In this document: in pieces, positions 24,726 through 31,453 of the stretch | How the letters are laid out: each line of letters begins with the position of its first letter | Position numbering within the stretch: the first letter of the stretch is position 1 | Origin: Scatomorpha merdigallinarum | GTDB lineage: Bacteria > Bacillota > Clostridia > Oscillospirales > Oscillospiraceae | Assembly (NCBI GenBank): GCA_018710885.1 | Contig: DVJA01000019.1 | Location: 30,086-94,085, forward strand | Direction: 5' to 3' | DNA: 64,000 nt | Position numbers and translations under genes: made by a program | The notes under the pieces: generated by a model | What the model saw: the letters and a program-made list of their open reading frames with translations, nothing else | Told to the model about the DNA's origin: nothing | Database searches by the model: none

Positions 24726-24753
24726 AAGCCGCCACCCTGCCGAGTGGCGGCTT
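24726..24753 (-). terminator. Left-end hairpin of the convergent-promoter locus
   Basis: A 10-bp perfect stem AAGCCGCCAC/GTGGCGGCTT followed on the minus strand by TTTTGCTTG. It should end transcripts coming leftwards from the promoter at 25081, and it directly abuts the plus-strand promoter. Confidence 0.7.
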
Positions 24754-24780
24754 GACTTTTATGTCTGCTCCGGTTATAAT
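24752..24780 (+). promoter_or_regulatory. Plus-strand promoter reading antisense into the small ORF
   Basis: TTGACT (24752-24757), 17 bases, TATAAT (24775-24780). No protein-coding gene follows on the plus strand; the transcript would run antisense through the ORF at 24881-24970 and on to the hairpin at 25083-25110. Confidence 0.7.
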
Positions 24781-24794
24781 GCAGGTAGAAAGAA

Positions 24795-24821
24795 GCGCTG
24801 CGACAAGCGGTTTTTGGCTTT
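24795..24821 (+). repeat. Inverted repeat, left copy
   Basis: GAAGCGCTGC, a short spacer, then CGGTTTTTGGC. The same two blocks recur in reverse orientation within about 25000-25033, so the two convergent transcripts would have similar 5' regions. Confidence 0.7.
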
Positions 24822-24880
24822 AGTTAAAGGGACTGGGCCTAAACACTACGCGCGGTGCGCCATAGCGTGCCCAAGAACCG

Positions 24881-24970
24881 TCACTTGGCCGAGTGGCGGT
24901 TCTTGAGCTTCTTGAGGACGAACCTCAAGGAGTAACCACGGAAGTGGATAACAACAGATATGTATTCCAT
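24881..24970 (-). CDS. 29-residue basic peptide, candidate type I toxin-like ORF
   Basis: ATG at 24970 opens 29 codons starting MEYISVVIHFRGYSLRFVLKK and ending KNRHSAK. The first third is hydrophobic and the rest strongly basic. AAAGGAGG lies 9 bases upstream, but it is base-paired with CCTCCTTT just before it, so translation should be hidden in the full-length leader. It has its own promoter (25052-25081), and its stop lies in a hairpin that also works on the other strand. Size, sequestered ribosome site and opposing promoter are the marks of type I toxin genes. I do not recognise a family, and expression is unproven. Confidence 0.5.
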   Translation of the reverse strand: MEYISVVIHFRGYSLRFVLKKLKNRHSAK

Positions 24971-24977
24971 CCGCAAT

Positions 24978-24999
24978 GACCTCCTTTCAAAAGGAGGCC
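24978..24999 (-). promoter_or_regulatory. Ribosome-site sequestering hairpin
   Basis: On the minus strand CCTCCTTT pairs with AAAGGAGG across a short loop, hiding the ribosome site of the small ORF. A second leader hairpin, CTCCCAC-GCAA-GTGGGGG, lies at about 25030-25047. Confidence 0.65.
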
Positions 25000-25033
25000 A
25001 AAAACCGTCTGCCGAATGTGCAGCGCTTCTCCC
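25000..25033 (-). repeat. Inverted repeat, right copy
   Basis: Read on the minus strand: GAAGCGCTGC, 12 bases, CGGTTTTTGGC. It matches the left copy at 24795-24821 in both blocks. Confidence 0.7.
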
Positions 25034-25051
25034 CCACTTGCGTGGGAGTAC

Positions 25052-25081
25052 ATTCTATCACAGCGCGCAGAACAGTGTCAA
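25052..25081 (-). promoter_or_regulatory. Promoter of the small ORF
   Basis: Minus-strand TTGACA (25076-25081), 18 bases, TAGAAT (25052-25057). The predicted start is near 25045, leaving a leader of about 75 nt. Confidence 0.7.
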
Positions 25082-25082
25082 T

Positions 25083-25110
25083 AAAAGCCGCCCTAAACGG
25101 GCGGCTTTTT
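25083..25110. terminator. Right-end hairpin of the convergent-promoter locus
   Basis: AAAAGCCGCCC/GGGCGGCTTTTT with a 5-base loop. T tracts on both strands make it a terminator for the plus-strand RNA and for the ribbon-helix-helix gene upstream on the minus strand. Confidence 0.8.
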
Positions 25111-25111
25111 G

Positions 25112-25288
25112 CTATTTTCTCGACGTTTCTATCTCTCCATGTTCACTTTCAAATTTCCTGATACAGTCACGAATCAGTATTAGCACCTGGCTGTTTGCTG
25201 ATCGCCCTTCATAGTCTGCGACAGCATGAAGCTTGTCCAGCATCGTATCATCTATCCGTACTGTGAGATTCTTCTGCGCCACAGACAT
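25112..25288 (-). CDS. Small ribbon-helix-helix (Arc-type) DNA-binding protein
   Basis: A 58-residue protein: MSVAQKNLTVRIDDTMLDKL then HAVADYEGRSANSQVLILIRDCIRKFE and an acidic/basic tail. KNLTVRIDD is the DNA-contacting beta strand and the two following helices, with GRSANSQV at the turn, complete an Arc/CopG fold. These proteins act as dimeric repressors, often in plasmid, phage or toxin-antitoxin loci. The ATG at 25288 follows GGGGG. It lies directly upstream of the small-ORF promoter, with only the hairpin between, so it may control that promoter. Confidence 0.8.
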   Translation of the reverse strand: MSVAQKNLTVRIDDTMLDKLHAVADYEGRSANSQVLILIRDCIRKFESEHGEIETSRK

Positions 25289-25427
25289 GCCCCCAAAATG
25301 ACCACATTTAGAGTGTAATATACAGTCATCGGCAACTATTTTATGGCATGTTCGTGGTATTATGTCGAAAATGGCGTCAATAAGACGTCAGAATATGTTC
25401 ACAAATTCTGGTGAGGAGGTAAGCGAG

Positions 25428-25694
25428 ATGGAAGTATACGAGCGGCTTTACTTCTTTCTGTTTAACGCCATAACCGACGCGCTGGAGGCCATAGACTCCG
25501 GGCTGATTGCCGAAGCAGCCGAGGCGCTGAGGGACGCGCAGTGTACGGCTGAAGAGCTGTACATACAGCGCGCAGACTGGCAGAAAGCAGACGACGAGGA
25601 GATGCAGGAGATAGAAAAGATGACCGAAGACTTTTTCAAAAGCGCCGACTGCAAACTACTGCGCGCAATGCTGGAGGAGACGGAAAGCAAATAA
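25428..25694 (+). CDS. Hypothetical acidic helical protein
   Basis: An 88-residue protein beginning MEVYERLYFFLFNAITDALEA. It is predicted all-helical, rich in Glu, Ala and Asp, with no membrane span or signal. GAGGAGG sits before the ATG at 25428; the longer frame upstream lacks this. No family recognised. It is isolated between the ribbon-helix-helix gene (divergent) and glnN. Small helical proteins of this kind occur in Clostridia near mobile or regulatory loci, but no function can be assigned. Confidence 0.7.
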   Translation: MEVYERLYFFLFNAITDALEAIDSGLIAEAAEALRDAQCTAEELYIQRADWQKADDEEMQEIEKMTEDFFKSADCKLLRAMLEETESK

Positions 25695-25827
25695 AGCCGC
25701 CCCAGTCGTTTGTTACGGCGTTTCTCCCACTTTTAATTGTGGTGACATTATTATATACAGTTCGCCCTGGAACGATAACATTTGAGCGGTTTGACAGGGG
25801 GTCAAGCCCTTGACTACAGGGCGATTT

Positions 25828-25875
25828 TAGTATAAGCTTGCGGAAGAACAACTCCCGCGAGCTTATGTTTTTATG
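25828..25875 (+). promoter_or_regulatory. glnN leader hairpin with T run (possible attenuator)
   Basis: ATAAGCTTGCGG...CCCGCGAGCTTAT (about 25834-25866) is followed by GTTTTTAT just before the glnN ribosome site. A second pairing, GTCAAG-CCCTTGAC, lies upstream (25799-25813). If transcription starts upstream, at the TTTAAT/TATACA region near 25735-25760, this is a leader terminator. A TTGACT-15-TATAAG pair close to it could instead be the promoter. Confidence 0.45.
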
Positions 25876-25892
25876 GAGAGGTAGGTCTACAC

Positions 25893-27986
25893 ATGCCCGG
25901 AATAAAGGACATATTCGGCACAATGGTTTTCTCCGACGCCGTCATGCGCGAGCGTCTGCCAAAGGAGGCGTATGAAGCCGTCCTGCGCACTATGAAAAGC
26001 GGACGCCGGCTGCAGCCGGACACCGCTGAGGTAGTCGCTGAGGCAATGCGCGACTGGGCGGTCGAAAAGGGCGCGACGCACTTCACGCACTGGTTCCAGC
26101 CCATGACCGGCATCACCGCCGAAAAGCACGACAGCTTTGTCGAGCCCGACGGGCACGGCGGCGTTATCATGGAATTCTCCGGCAAGGAGCTCATCCACGG
26201 TGAGCCGGACGCCTCCAGCTTCCCCTCCGGCGGCCTGCGCGCGACATTTGAGGCGCGCGGCTACACCGCCTGGGACCCCACCAGCTACGCCTTCATCCGC
26301 GACGGCGTGCTCTACATACCCACAGCCTTCTGCTCCTATGGCGGCGAAGCCCTGGACCAGAAGACACCGCTCCTGCGCAGCATGGAAGCGCTCAGCCGTC
26401 AGGCGGTGCGCGTGCTGAAACTCTTCGGGCACGAGGATGTGACGGCAGTTTCCCCCATGGTCGGCGCGGAACAGGAATACTTCCTCGTCGAGCGCGACAT
26501 GTACGAGCGCCGTCAGGACCTCATTTACACCGGCCGCACCCTCTTCGGCGCAGCGCCACCAAAAGGCCAGGAACTCGACGACCACTACTTTGGCACCGTC
26601 AAGCCCAGGATTGCGGCTTTCATGCGTGAAATAAACGAGGAGCTCTGGAAGCTCGGCGTATACGCCAAAACCGAGCACAACGAGGCCGCCCCGGCCCAGC
26701 ACGAGCTCGCCTGCATATACGACACGGCCAACATCGCCGCCGATCACAACCAGCTCATCATGGACGTCATGCAAAAGACGGCCAAGCGCCACGGCCTGGT
26801 CTGCCTGCTGCACGAAAAGCCCTTTGACGGCGTAAACGGCTCCGGCAAGCACAACAACTGGTCCATGGCCACGAACACCGGCGACAACCTCTTCTCCCCC
26901 GGCGACACTCCGGGCGAGAACGCCCAGTTCCTGCTCTTCCTCTGCGCCGTCATAAAGGCCGCAGACGATTACCAGGACGTGCTGCGCATTTCCGTCGCGC
27001 GCGCCGGCAACGACCACCGTCTCGGCGCGGCCGAGGCGCCCCCGGCCATCATCAGCATCTTCCTCGGCGACGAGCTGACGGACATACTCGAGGCCATCGA
27101 GAACGACAGCACCGTCGGCGCCCGCGAAAAGACGCTCTTCAAAGTCGGCGTCCACGCCCTGCCGCCCTTCCCCAAGGACACCACCGACCGTAACCGCACC
27201 TCTCCCTTTGCCTACACAGGCTCGAAGTTTGAGTTCCGCATGCCCGGCTCATCTGCCAGCATATCCTCGGCCAACATCGCGCTCAACACCGCCGTGGCCG
27301 AAGAGCTGCGCCAGTTCGCCGACGAGCTGGAAAACGCCTCCGACTTCAGCCAGGCGCTGCACGACCTCATTCGCCGCGTAGTGCGCGAGCACAAGCGCAT
27401 CATCTTCAACGGCAACGGCTATGACCCGAGCTGGGTTGAGGAGGCGCAGCGCCGCGGCCTGCACAACCTGCGCTCCACCCCGGAAGCTCTGCCTCACCTT
27501 GTAGACCCCGAAAACGTGGAGCTCTTTACCCGCCACAAGGTCTTCTCCGAGAGCGAGCTGCGCGCGAGGCTTGAGGTCTTCCAGGAGGAATACTGCAAGC
27601 TAGTCACCATTGAGGGCAAGACCGCCCTCGCCATGGTCCGGCGTGAGATCCTCCCCGCTGTCAGCCGCTTTACCGCCCGCCTGGCCGAAGCCGCCGCGGC
27701 ACAGCTCGCCATCCTGCCCAAGCGCAGGGCGCGCTACGAGTGCTCCACCGTCAACCAGCTCACGCAGCTCATGGACGCGGCCTACTCCCTCGCCGGTGAG
27801 CTGGAGGACGCGCTCATCACAAGCGAGAGCATACGCGAGCTCGAGCGCAAGAGCTGCTTCCTCCGCGACAAGGTCCTGTCCATCATGGGCGCGCTGCGCG
27901 CCGCCTGCGACGACATGGAGTCCGTCACCGCCGATGACGCCTGGCCCATACCCACCTACGGCGAACTGCTGTACGGTGTGAAATAA
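25893..27986 (+). CDS. glnN: Glutamine synthetase type III
   Basis: A 697-residue GSIII, the usual length for the family. It begins MPGIKDIFGTMVFSDAVM. The nucleotide and glutamate-binding region reads HFTHWFQPMTGITAEKHDSF, and the metal-binding and catalytic blocks are SPMVGAEQEYFLVE, KTEHNEAAPAQHELA, NGSGKHNNWSMAT and RNRTSPFAYTGSKFEFRMPGSSAS. It makes glutamine from glutamate, ammonia and ATP as a dodecamer. GAGAGG lies upstream. Ends in a strong terminator. Likely the main ammonia-assimilating enzyme of the cell. Confidence 0.97.
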   Translation: MPGIKDIFGTMVFSDAVMRERLPKEAYEAVLRTMKSGRRLQPDTAEVVAEAMRDWAVEKGATHFTHWFQPMTGITAEKHDSFVEPDGHGGVIMEFSGKELIHGEPDASSFPSGGLRATFEARGYTAWDPTSYAFIRDGVLYIPTAFCSYGGEALDQKTPLLRSMEALSRQAVRVLKLFGHEDVTAVSPMVGAEQEYFLVERDMYERRQDLIYTGRTLFGAAPPKGQELDDHYFGTVKPRIAAFMREINEELWKLGVYAKTEHNEAAPAQHELACIYDTANIAADHNQLIMDVMQKTAKRHGLVCLLHEKPFDGVNGSGKHNNWSMATNTGDNLFSPGDTPGENAQFLLFLCAVIKAADDYQDVLRISVARAGNDHRLGAAEAPPAIISIFLGDELTDILEAIENDSTVGAREKTLFKVGVHALPPFPKDTTDRNRTSPFAYTGSKFEFRMPGSSASISSANIALNTAVAEELRQFADELENASDFSQALHDLIRRVVREHKRIIFNGNGYDPSWVEEAQRRGLHNLRSTPEALPHLVDPENVELFTRHKVFSESELRARLEVFQEEYCKLVTIEGKTALAMVRREILPAVSRFTARLAEAAAAQLAILPKRRARYECSTVNQLTQLMDAAYSLAGELEDALITSESIRELERKSCFLRDKVLSIMGALRAACDDMESVTADDAWPIPTYGELLYGVK

Positions 27987-27991
27987 AATCC

Positions 27992-28022
27992 AACGGCCGC
28001 CCCGCAAATCGGGGCGGCCGTT
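27992..28022. terminator. glnN/MerR bidirectional terminator
   Basis: A 12-bp perfect stem AACGGCCGCCCC/GGGGCGGCCGTT followed by ATTTTC. Confidence 0.85.
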
Positions 28023-28026
28023 ATTT

Positions 28027-28437
28027 TCAGCGTCCGTGTTTCTCGGCATACATGGCGGCGGCTTCTGATTCTGAGCCTAGCTCGGCTGCCATTTCATGAA
28101 ATTCCAGTATTTCTCTCGAATGTATCAGCGCAGCCTGCACGGCTCTGAACTTCTCCTCAAGCTGCTGGACATGTTTGCGGCAAAAGTCCCGCCTCCGGCA
28201 CAGGCTGTCATCTCCCTGACGTACCAGCGACATGAAATCCCGCATCTCTTTTATTTTCAGGCCGGCCTGTTTGAAGCACTCTATCAGCTCCAGCGCATAC
28301 AGGTCCCTCTCGCTGAACTCGCGGTAACCCGAATGGCGCCGGTTCAGTTCCGGAAGCAGACCCTCGTTGTCATAGTATCTCAGAGTGGAAATTGACAGTC
28401 CCGTCATTTGCGAGACCTGTTTTATGGTATAGCCCAC
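28027..28437 (-). CDS. MerR-family regulator
   Basis: A 136-residue MerR protein: YTIKQVSQMTGLSISTLRYYDNEGLLPELNRRHSGYREFSERDLYALELIECFKQAGLKIKEMRDFM, then a coiled coil to about residue 105 and a short effector tail (ILEFHEMAAELG). Cysteines occur at LIECFK and CRRRDFCRKH, so thiol-based sensing is possible. Start is GTG at 28437, 7 bases after GGGAGG. It is divergent from an FMN reductase gene whose promoter carries the MerR-type dyad and spacer. Confidence 0.92.
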   Translation of the reverse strand: MGYTIKQVSQMTGLSISTLRYYDNEGLLPELNRRHSGYREFSERDLYALELIECFKQAGLKIKEMRDFMSLVRQGDDSLCRRRDFCRKHVQQLEEKFRAVQAALIHSREILEFHEMAAELGSESEAAAMYAEKHGR

Positions 28438-28494
28438 GCCTACACCTCCCAAATTCAGTATAGGCTCACATTACCTGCTCCGTCAAGTTCAGTA

Positions 28495-28525
28495 TTGACT
28501 CTCAAGTTAACTTTAGAGTTATACT
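28495..28525 (+). promoter_or_regulatory. MerR-type promoter with 19-bp spacer
   Basis: TTGACT (28495-28500) and TATACT (28520-28525) are 19 bases apart. The spacer contains CTC-AAGTTAACTT-TAGAG, a dyad centred on GTTAAC. Both hexamers are good, so the long spacer is the limiting feature, as MerR activation requires. Confidence 0.85.
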
Positions 28526-28573
28526 TTCCACAGACAGTGTTTCTGTTAAAAAACGTTGACGGGAGATGTGCAG

Positions 28574-29158
28574 ATGAAAGTTTTGGGCATTAACGGCAGT
28601 GCTCGCAAAGACGGCAACACAGCTATGATTATACGCGCCGTCTTTTCCGAGCTTGAGAGGCACGGCATAGAAACCGAGCTTATTCAACTGACAGAAAAGG
28701 AGATTAAGCCTTGCCGGTTCTGTATGGTGCACAGCTGCATGGCATGTCAGGGCAAGAAGGCCTGTGTATTTAAGGGCGATGATTTCTGCGCGATTTATGA
28801 AAAAATCAAGTCTGCTGACGGCCTGATACTCGGCTCTCCGGTTTACGGCGCTGACATAACCGCAATTATGCGCAATTTTTTGGACCGTGTGGGCATGGTC
28901 AGCGTACTCAATCCTGAGATACTGCGTCACAAGGTAGGCGCTGCGGTGTCAGCCGTGCGCCGCTGCGGCGGCCTTACGACCGTAGACACGCTCAACCACC
29001 TTATGCTGTTCAAGGAAATGATAGTTGTCGGCTCTAACTATTGGAACATCGTTTATGGTAAAGACCCGGGAGACGTGCTGCACGATGAGGAAGGTATGGA
29101 AAACATGAGAAATCTCGGACAAAATATGGCCTGGCTGCTGAAAAAGCTCAATGGTTAA
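28574..29158 (+). CDS. NADPH-dependent FMN reductase / iron-sulfur flavoprotein-like
   Basis: A 194-residue flavodoxin-fold protein: MKVLGINGSARKDGNTAMII is the FMN phosphate loop, and GLILGSPVYGADITAIMRNFLDR the second flavin contact. Cysteines in IKPCRFCMVHSCMACQGKKACVF form a cluster reminiscent of iron-sulfur flavoproteins. Such proteins reduce quinones, nitro compounds or metals. The ATG at 28574 follows GGGAG. It is the single target gene of the divergent MerR-type promoter, so it is probably an inducible detoxifying reductase. Confidence 0.88.
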   Translation: MKVLGINGSARKDGNTAMIIRAVFSELERHGIETELIQLTEKEIKPCRFCMVHSCMACQGKKACVFKGDDFCAIYEKIKSADGLILGSPVYGADITAIMRNFLDRVGMVSVLNPEILRHKVGAAVSAVRRCGGLTTVDTLNHLMLFKEMIVVGSNYWNIVYGKDPGDVLHDEEGMENMRNLGQNMAWLLKKLNG

Positions 29159-29179
29159 GCCTTTATAGCAATATGTGCA

Positions 29180-29221
29180 AATCGCCGCCCGCGGCTTTCC
29201 GCTGAGCGGCGAAAAATTTAT
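29180..29221 (+). terminator. Terminator of the FMN reductase gene
   Basis: TCGCCGC...GCGGCGA stem (with inner pairing) followed by AAAAATTTATT. Confidence 0.55.
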
Positions 29222-29243
29222 TCGCTTTAAATCAAAAATGCTA

Positions 29244-29272
29244 TTGACAAATCGCCAGAGATTTGCTATTAT
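29244..29272 (+). promoter_or_regulatory. Promoter of the tRNA pair
   Basis: TTGACA (29244-29249), 17 bases, TATTAT (29267-29272), about 20 bases before tRNA-Thr. Confidence 0.75.
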
Positions 29273-29291
29273 AATCGTCGCCGGTGATCGC

Positions 29292-29367
29292 GCTGGTATA
29301 GCTCAGTCGGTAGAGCAGCTGATTTGTAATCAGCAGGTCGGGGGTTCGAGTCCGTCTACCAGCTCCA
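29292..29367 (+). tRNA. tRNA-Thr (anticodon TGT)
   Basis: A 76-nt cloverleaf with encoded CCA: acceptor GCTGGTA/TACCAGC, D arm GCTCAGTCGGTAGAGC, anticodon stem CTGAT/ATCAG around TTTGTAA, and T arm GGGGGTTCGAGTCCGTC. The anticodon TGT reads threonine ACN codons, ACA best. Confidence 0.95.
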
Positions 29368-29404
29368 CTGATTGGCCACAACGTAAACCGGTTTAAGTAA
29401 ATAT

Positions 29405-29489
29405 GGGGGTGTTCCCGAGTGGCCAAAGGGGACAGACTGTAAATCTGCTGGCAATGCCTACGGTGGTTCGAATCCACCCGCCCCCACCA
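29405..29489 (+). tRNA. tRNA-Tyr (anticodon GTA)
   Basis: An 85-nt class II tRNA with encoded CCA: acceptor GGGGGTG/CGCCCCC, anticodon loop CTGTAAA in a CAGA/TCTG stem, a long variable arm (CTGGCAATGCCTACG), and T arm GGTGGTTCGAATCCACC. Co-transcribed with tRNA-Thr 37 bases upstream. Confidence 0.95.
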
Positions 29490-29490
29490 G

Positions 29491-29526
29491 AAAAAGTCCT
29501 GAAACCGAAACGTTTCAGGACTTTTT
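29491..29526. terminator. Terminator of the tRNA operon
   Basis: A 15-bp perfect stem, AAAAAGTCCTGAAAC and complement, with a 6-base loop and T tract. Confidence 0.9.
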
Positions 29527-29572
29527 CTATTTCAGCCGGTGCGCCAACATCAGGATTGACGTCAGGCGCTCA

Positions 29573-29594
29573 CGTTGGCACCCAACGCTATAAT
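29573..29594 (+). promoter_or_regulatory. Operator-like palindrome and -10 box before the ammonia-lyase gene
   Basis: CGTTGG-CAC-CCAACG abuts TATAAT (29589-29594). No good -35 is visible at the right distance, so the palindrome may bind an activator or repressor. Confidence 0.45.
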
Positions 29595-29622
29595 AATTGA
29601 AAATACGAAAGGCTGCGATGCT

Positions 29623-30771
29623 GTGGAGTGGTTTGAAAACAAGCTATCAGCTGAGAAATATACGCCTGTCACGCGCAGTCAGGCGCTCTGCGCGCTCGAT
29701 TTCTGGCGCACGGCGCCCTTCTACTCGCCTTCGCCGCTGGTGAACCTGCGCGGCGCGGCAAGCGCGTTGGGGCTCGGCGAGGTGTATTTGAAGGACGAGG
29801 GCCGCCGTTTCGGCCCCGGAGCTTTCAAGCTCATGGGAGCGGGCTATGCCATGGCCAGGTCCCTCGGCGCCGGGAGCTGGGATGAGGCGGTGCATGCGAA
29901 ACGCAAAACGTGCTTCTACACGGCCACGGACGGCAACCATGGCCGGGCAGTGGCCTGGTGCGCCTCGCGCTTCGGGCAGCGCGCGGCGGTGCTCATGCCC
30001 TCCGGCAGCGCCGAGGCGCGCCGCGCGGCCATAGCTGCCGAGGACGCTGACGTGACCGTCACCGATATGGGCTACGACGACTGCGTGCGCCGGGCCCGCG
30101 AGCTGGCCGGCGCGGACCCAAACGGGATACTGTTGCAGGACACCACCCTGCCAGGTTACGAGACCCTGCCGCTCGAAATCATGCGCGGCTACGGCGCCAT
30201 CGCGGCCGAGTTAGAAGAGCAGCTCCCCTGCGCTCCCACGCACGTGATACTCCAGGCGGGTGTTGGCTCGTTTGCCGGGGCGCTCTCGAGCGCGCTGGAT
30301 GAGCTTTTCCCCCAAGCCGCGCCGGTGTTCCTCGTGACTGAGACGGCGGCGGCGCCCTGTCTAATGCTCTCGGCAGAGGCGGGTGAAACGCGGGCCTGCG
30401 CGGGCGAAATACGCACCATCATGGCGGGGCTCGCCTGCGGTGAACCCTGCATTCCTGGGCTCCGGTCGCTTCTGGGACGTGCGCGGTTCTTCACAGCGCT
30501 GCCGGACATGTGGGCGGCTGAAGCCATGCGCGCTCTGGCGAGGCCACTTGATGGTGACGAAATAGTTGTGGCCGGAGAGTCCGGTGCAGCAGGTTTCGGG
30601 TTGCTGCTCGCGCTCATGCGTGACGCCTCGCTCTCTCCACTCAGGGAGGCCGCCAGGCTGGGACCGGACAGCCGGGTGCTGGTTTTTAGCACAGAGACTG
30701 CAACTGACCCTATAAACTACAAAAAAATTGTTGGAAACATTGCTAGACAGACTCCGTCTAAGGATGTATGA
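29623..30771 (+). CDS. dpaL: Diaminopropionate ammonia-lyase-like PLP enzyme
   Basis: A 382-residue fold-type II PLP enzyme. KDEGRRFGPGAFKLMGAGYAMA contains the Schiff-base Lys, as in YgeX; FYTATDGNHGRAVAWCASRFGQRAAVLMPSGSAEARRAAI is the substrate/PLP loop, and QAGVGSFAGALSSAL the phosphate cup. It would cleave 2,3-diaminopropionate to pyruvate and ammonia. I take GTG 29623 as start (GAAAGG upstream), because a TTG at 29575 would lie upstream of the TATAAT at 29589-29594. The GC-rich body is distinct from the AT-richer tRNA neighbourhood. No carbamoyltransferase or hydantoinase partners are seen. Confidence 0.85.
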   Translation: MEWFENKLSAEKYTPVTRSQALCALDFWRTAPFYSPSPLVNLRGAASALGLGEVYLKDEGRRFGPGAFKLMGAGYAMARSLGAGSWDEAVHAKRKTCFYTATDGNHGRAVAWCASRFGQRAAVLMPSGSAEARRAAIAAEDADVTVTDMGYDDCVRRARELAGADPNGILLQDTTLPGYETLPLEIMRGYGAIAAELEEQLPCAPTHVILQAGVGSFAGALSSALDELFPQAAPVFLVTETAAAPCLMLSAEAGETRACAGEIRTIMAGLACGEPCIPGLRSLLGRARFFTALPDMWAAEAMRALARPLDGDEIVVAGESGAAGFGLLLALMRDASLSPLREAARLGPDSRVLVFSTETATDPINYKKIVGNIARQTPSKDV

Positions 30772-30792
30772 TACATAGAGAGGTGATCTTTC

Positions 30793-31449
30793 ATGGCCAA
30801 TAACCGTAAAAAAGGGAGCCCGGCAGGCGTTATATTCGCCCTGCTGATGCTTATAGTAATAGTTATAGCTCTGGTGATAGTCCTGCGCTCCTGCGGCACC
30901 GGCGGGGAAGGCGGCAACACTACGCCTCCGGTGACAAACGCCGTCACCGATCCGTCCAACGAGCCCGCCTCCACTCCAAGCGGCGCCCAGGCTACGAGTA
31001 CGCCGAGCGCAACTCCTTCCGCAACGCCTACTCCCACTGCCACACCGACCCCGACACCCACTCCGACTCCTACGCCCAGCGCTGTCGAGAGCAGCGGCTC
31101 TTTCCGCTCCGACACCGGCACGCCGCTGAATATAGTCGTTGACTGGCAAATCTCCGGTTCCGGCAGCAGCGCCACTCTGCTCGTGACAGTATACGCCGAG
31201 AGCTACAGCCTGCACAGTCAGGGCGCGTGGCACGCCGGCTGGCTCACAATAGGCGGCCAAACCTACTACTTTGACACCGAAGCCATCGACTACGACGGCA
31301 ACACGCTTTCAACCAATCTGCTCGGCACTGTCGCCGCCAGCATAGACACTGCGAACCTGCCCGCTACAGCCGAGCTGAGCTGGCACTTCCAGGGTTCCTA
31401 TGGCGACACCGACCTTGAAACAATAACCGCGACCGGCACCATAGGCTAA
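30793..31449 (+). CDS. Membrane-anchored extracellular protein with Thr/Pro linker
   Basis: A 218-residue protein: a basic start, one membrane helix (about residues 12-32, GVIFALLMLIVIVIALVIVL), a Ser/Thr/Pro spacer made largely of TPTP and TPS repeats (about residues 55-97), and a C-terminal domain of about 115 residues beginning NIVVDWQISGSGSSATLLVTVYAESYSLHSQGAWHAGW. The last domain looks beta-rich and extracellular. GAGAGGTGA precedes the ATG. No family recognised; it may follow the ammonia-lyase gene in one transcript (21-base gap). Confidence 0.75.
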   Translation: MANNRKKGSPAGVIFALLMLIVIVIALVIVLRSCGTGGEGGNTTPPVTNAVTDPSNEPASTPSGAQATSTPSATPSATPTPTATPTPTPTPTPTPSAVESSGSFRSDTGTPLNIVVDWQISGSGSSATLLVTVYAESYSLHSQGAWHAGWLTIGGQTYYFDTEAIDYDGNTLSTNLLGTVAASIDTANLPATAELSWHFQGSYGDTDLETITATGTIG

Positions 31450-31453
31450 CGCA

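Larger units (their letters stand above)
24786..25108 (+). ncRNA. Predicted antisense RNA across the small ORF
   Basis: Bounded by the promoter at 24752-24780 and the T-run hairpin at 25083-25110, giving roughly 320 nt if no internal stop. It would be fully complementary to the small-ORF mRNA. It may instead end at the internal hairpin near 24873-24905 (AAGAACCG...CGGTTCTT). Predicted from signals only. Confidence 0.4.

Noticed and set aside
24960..25214. 84-codon plus-strand frame in the convergent locus
   Set aside because: It overlaps the ribosome-site hairpin, the minus promoter, the terminator and the ribbon-helix-helix gene, and has no ribosome site of its own.
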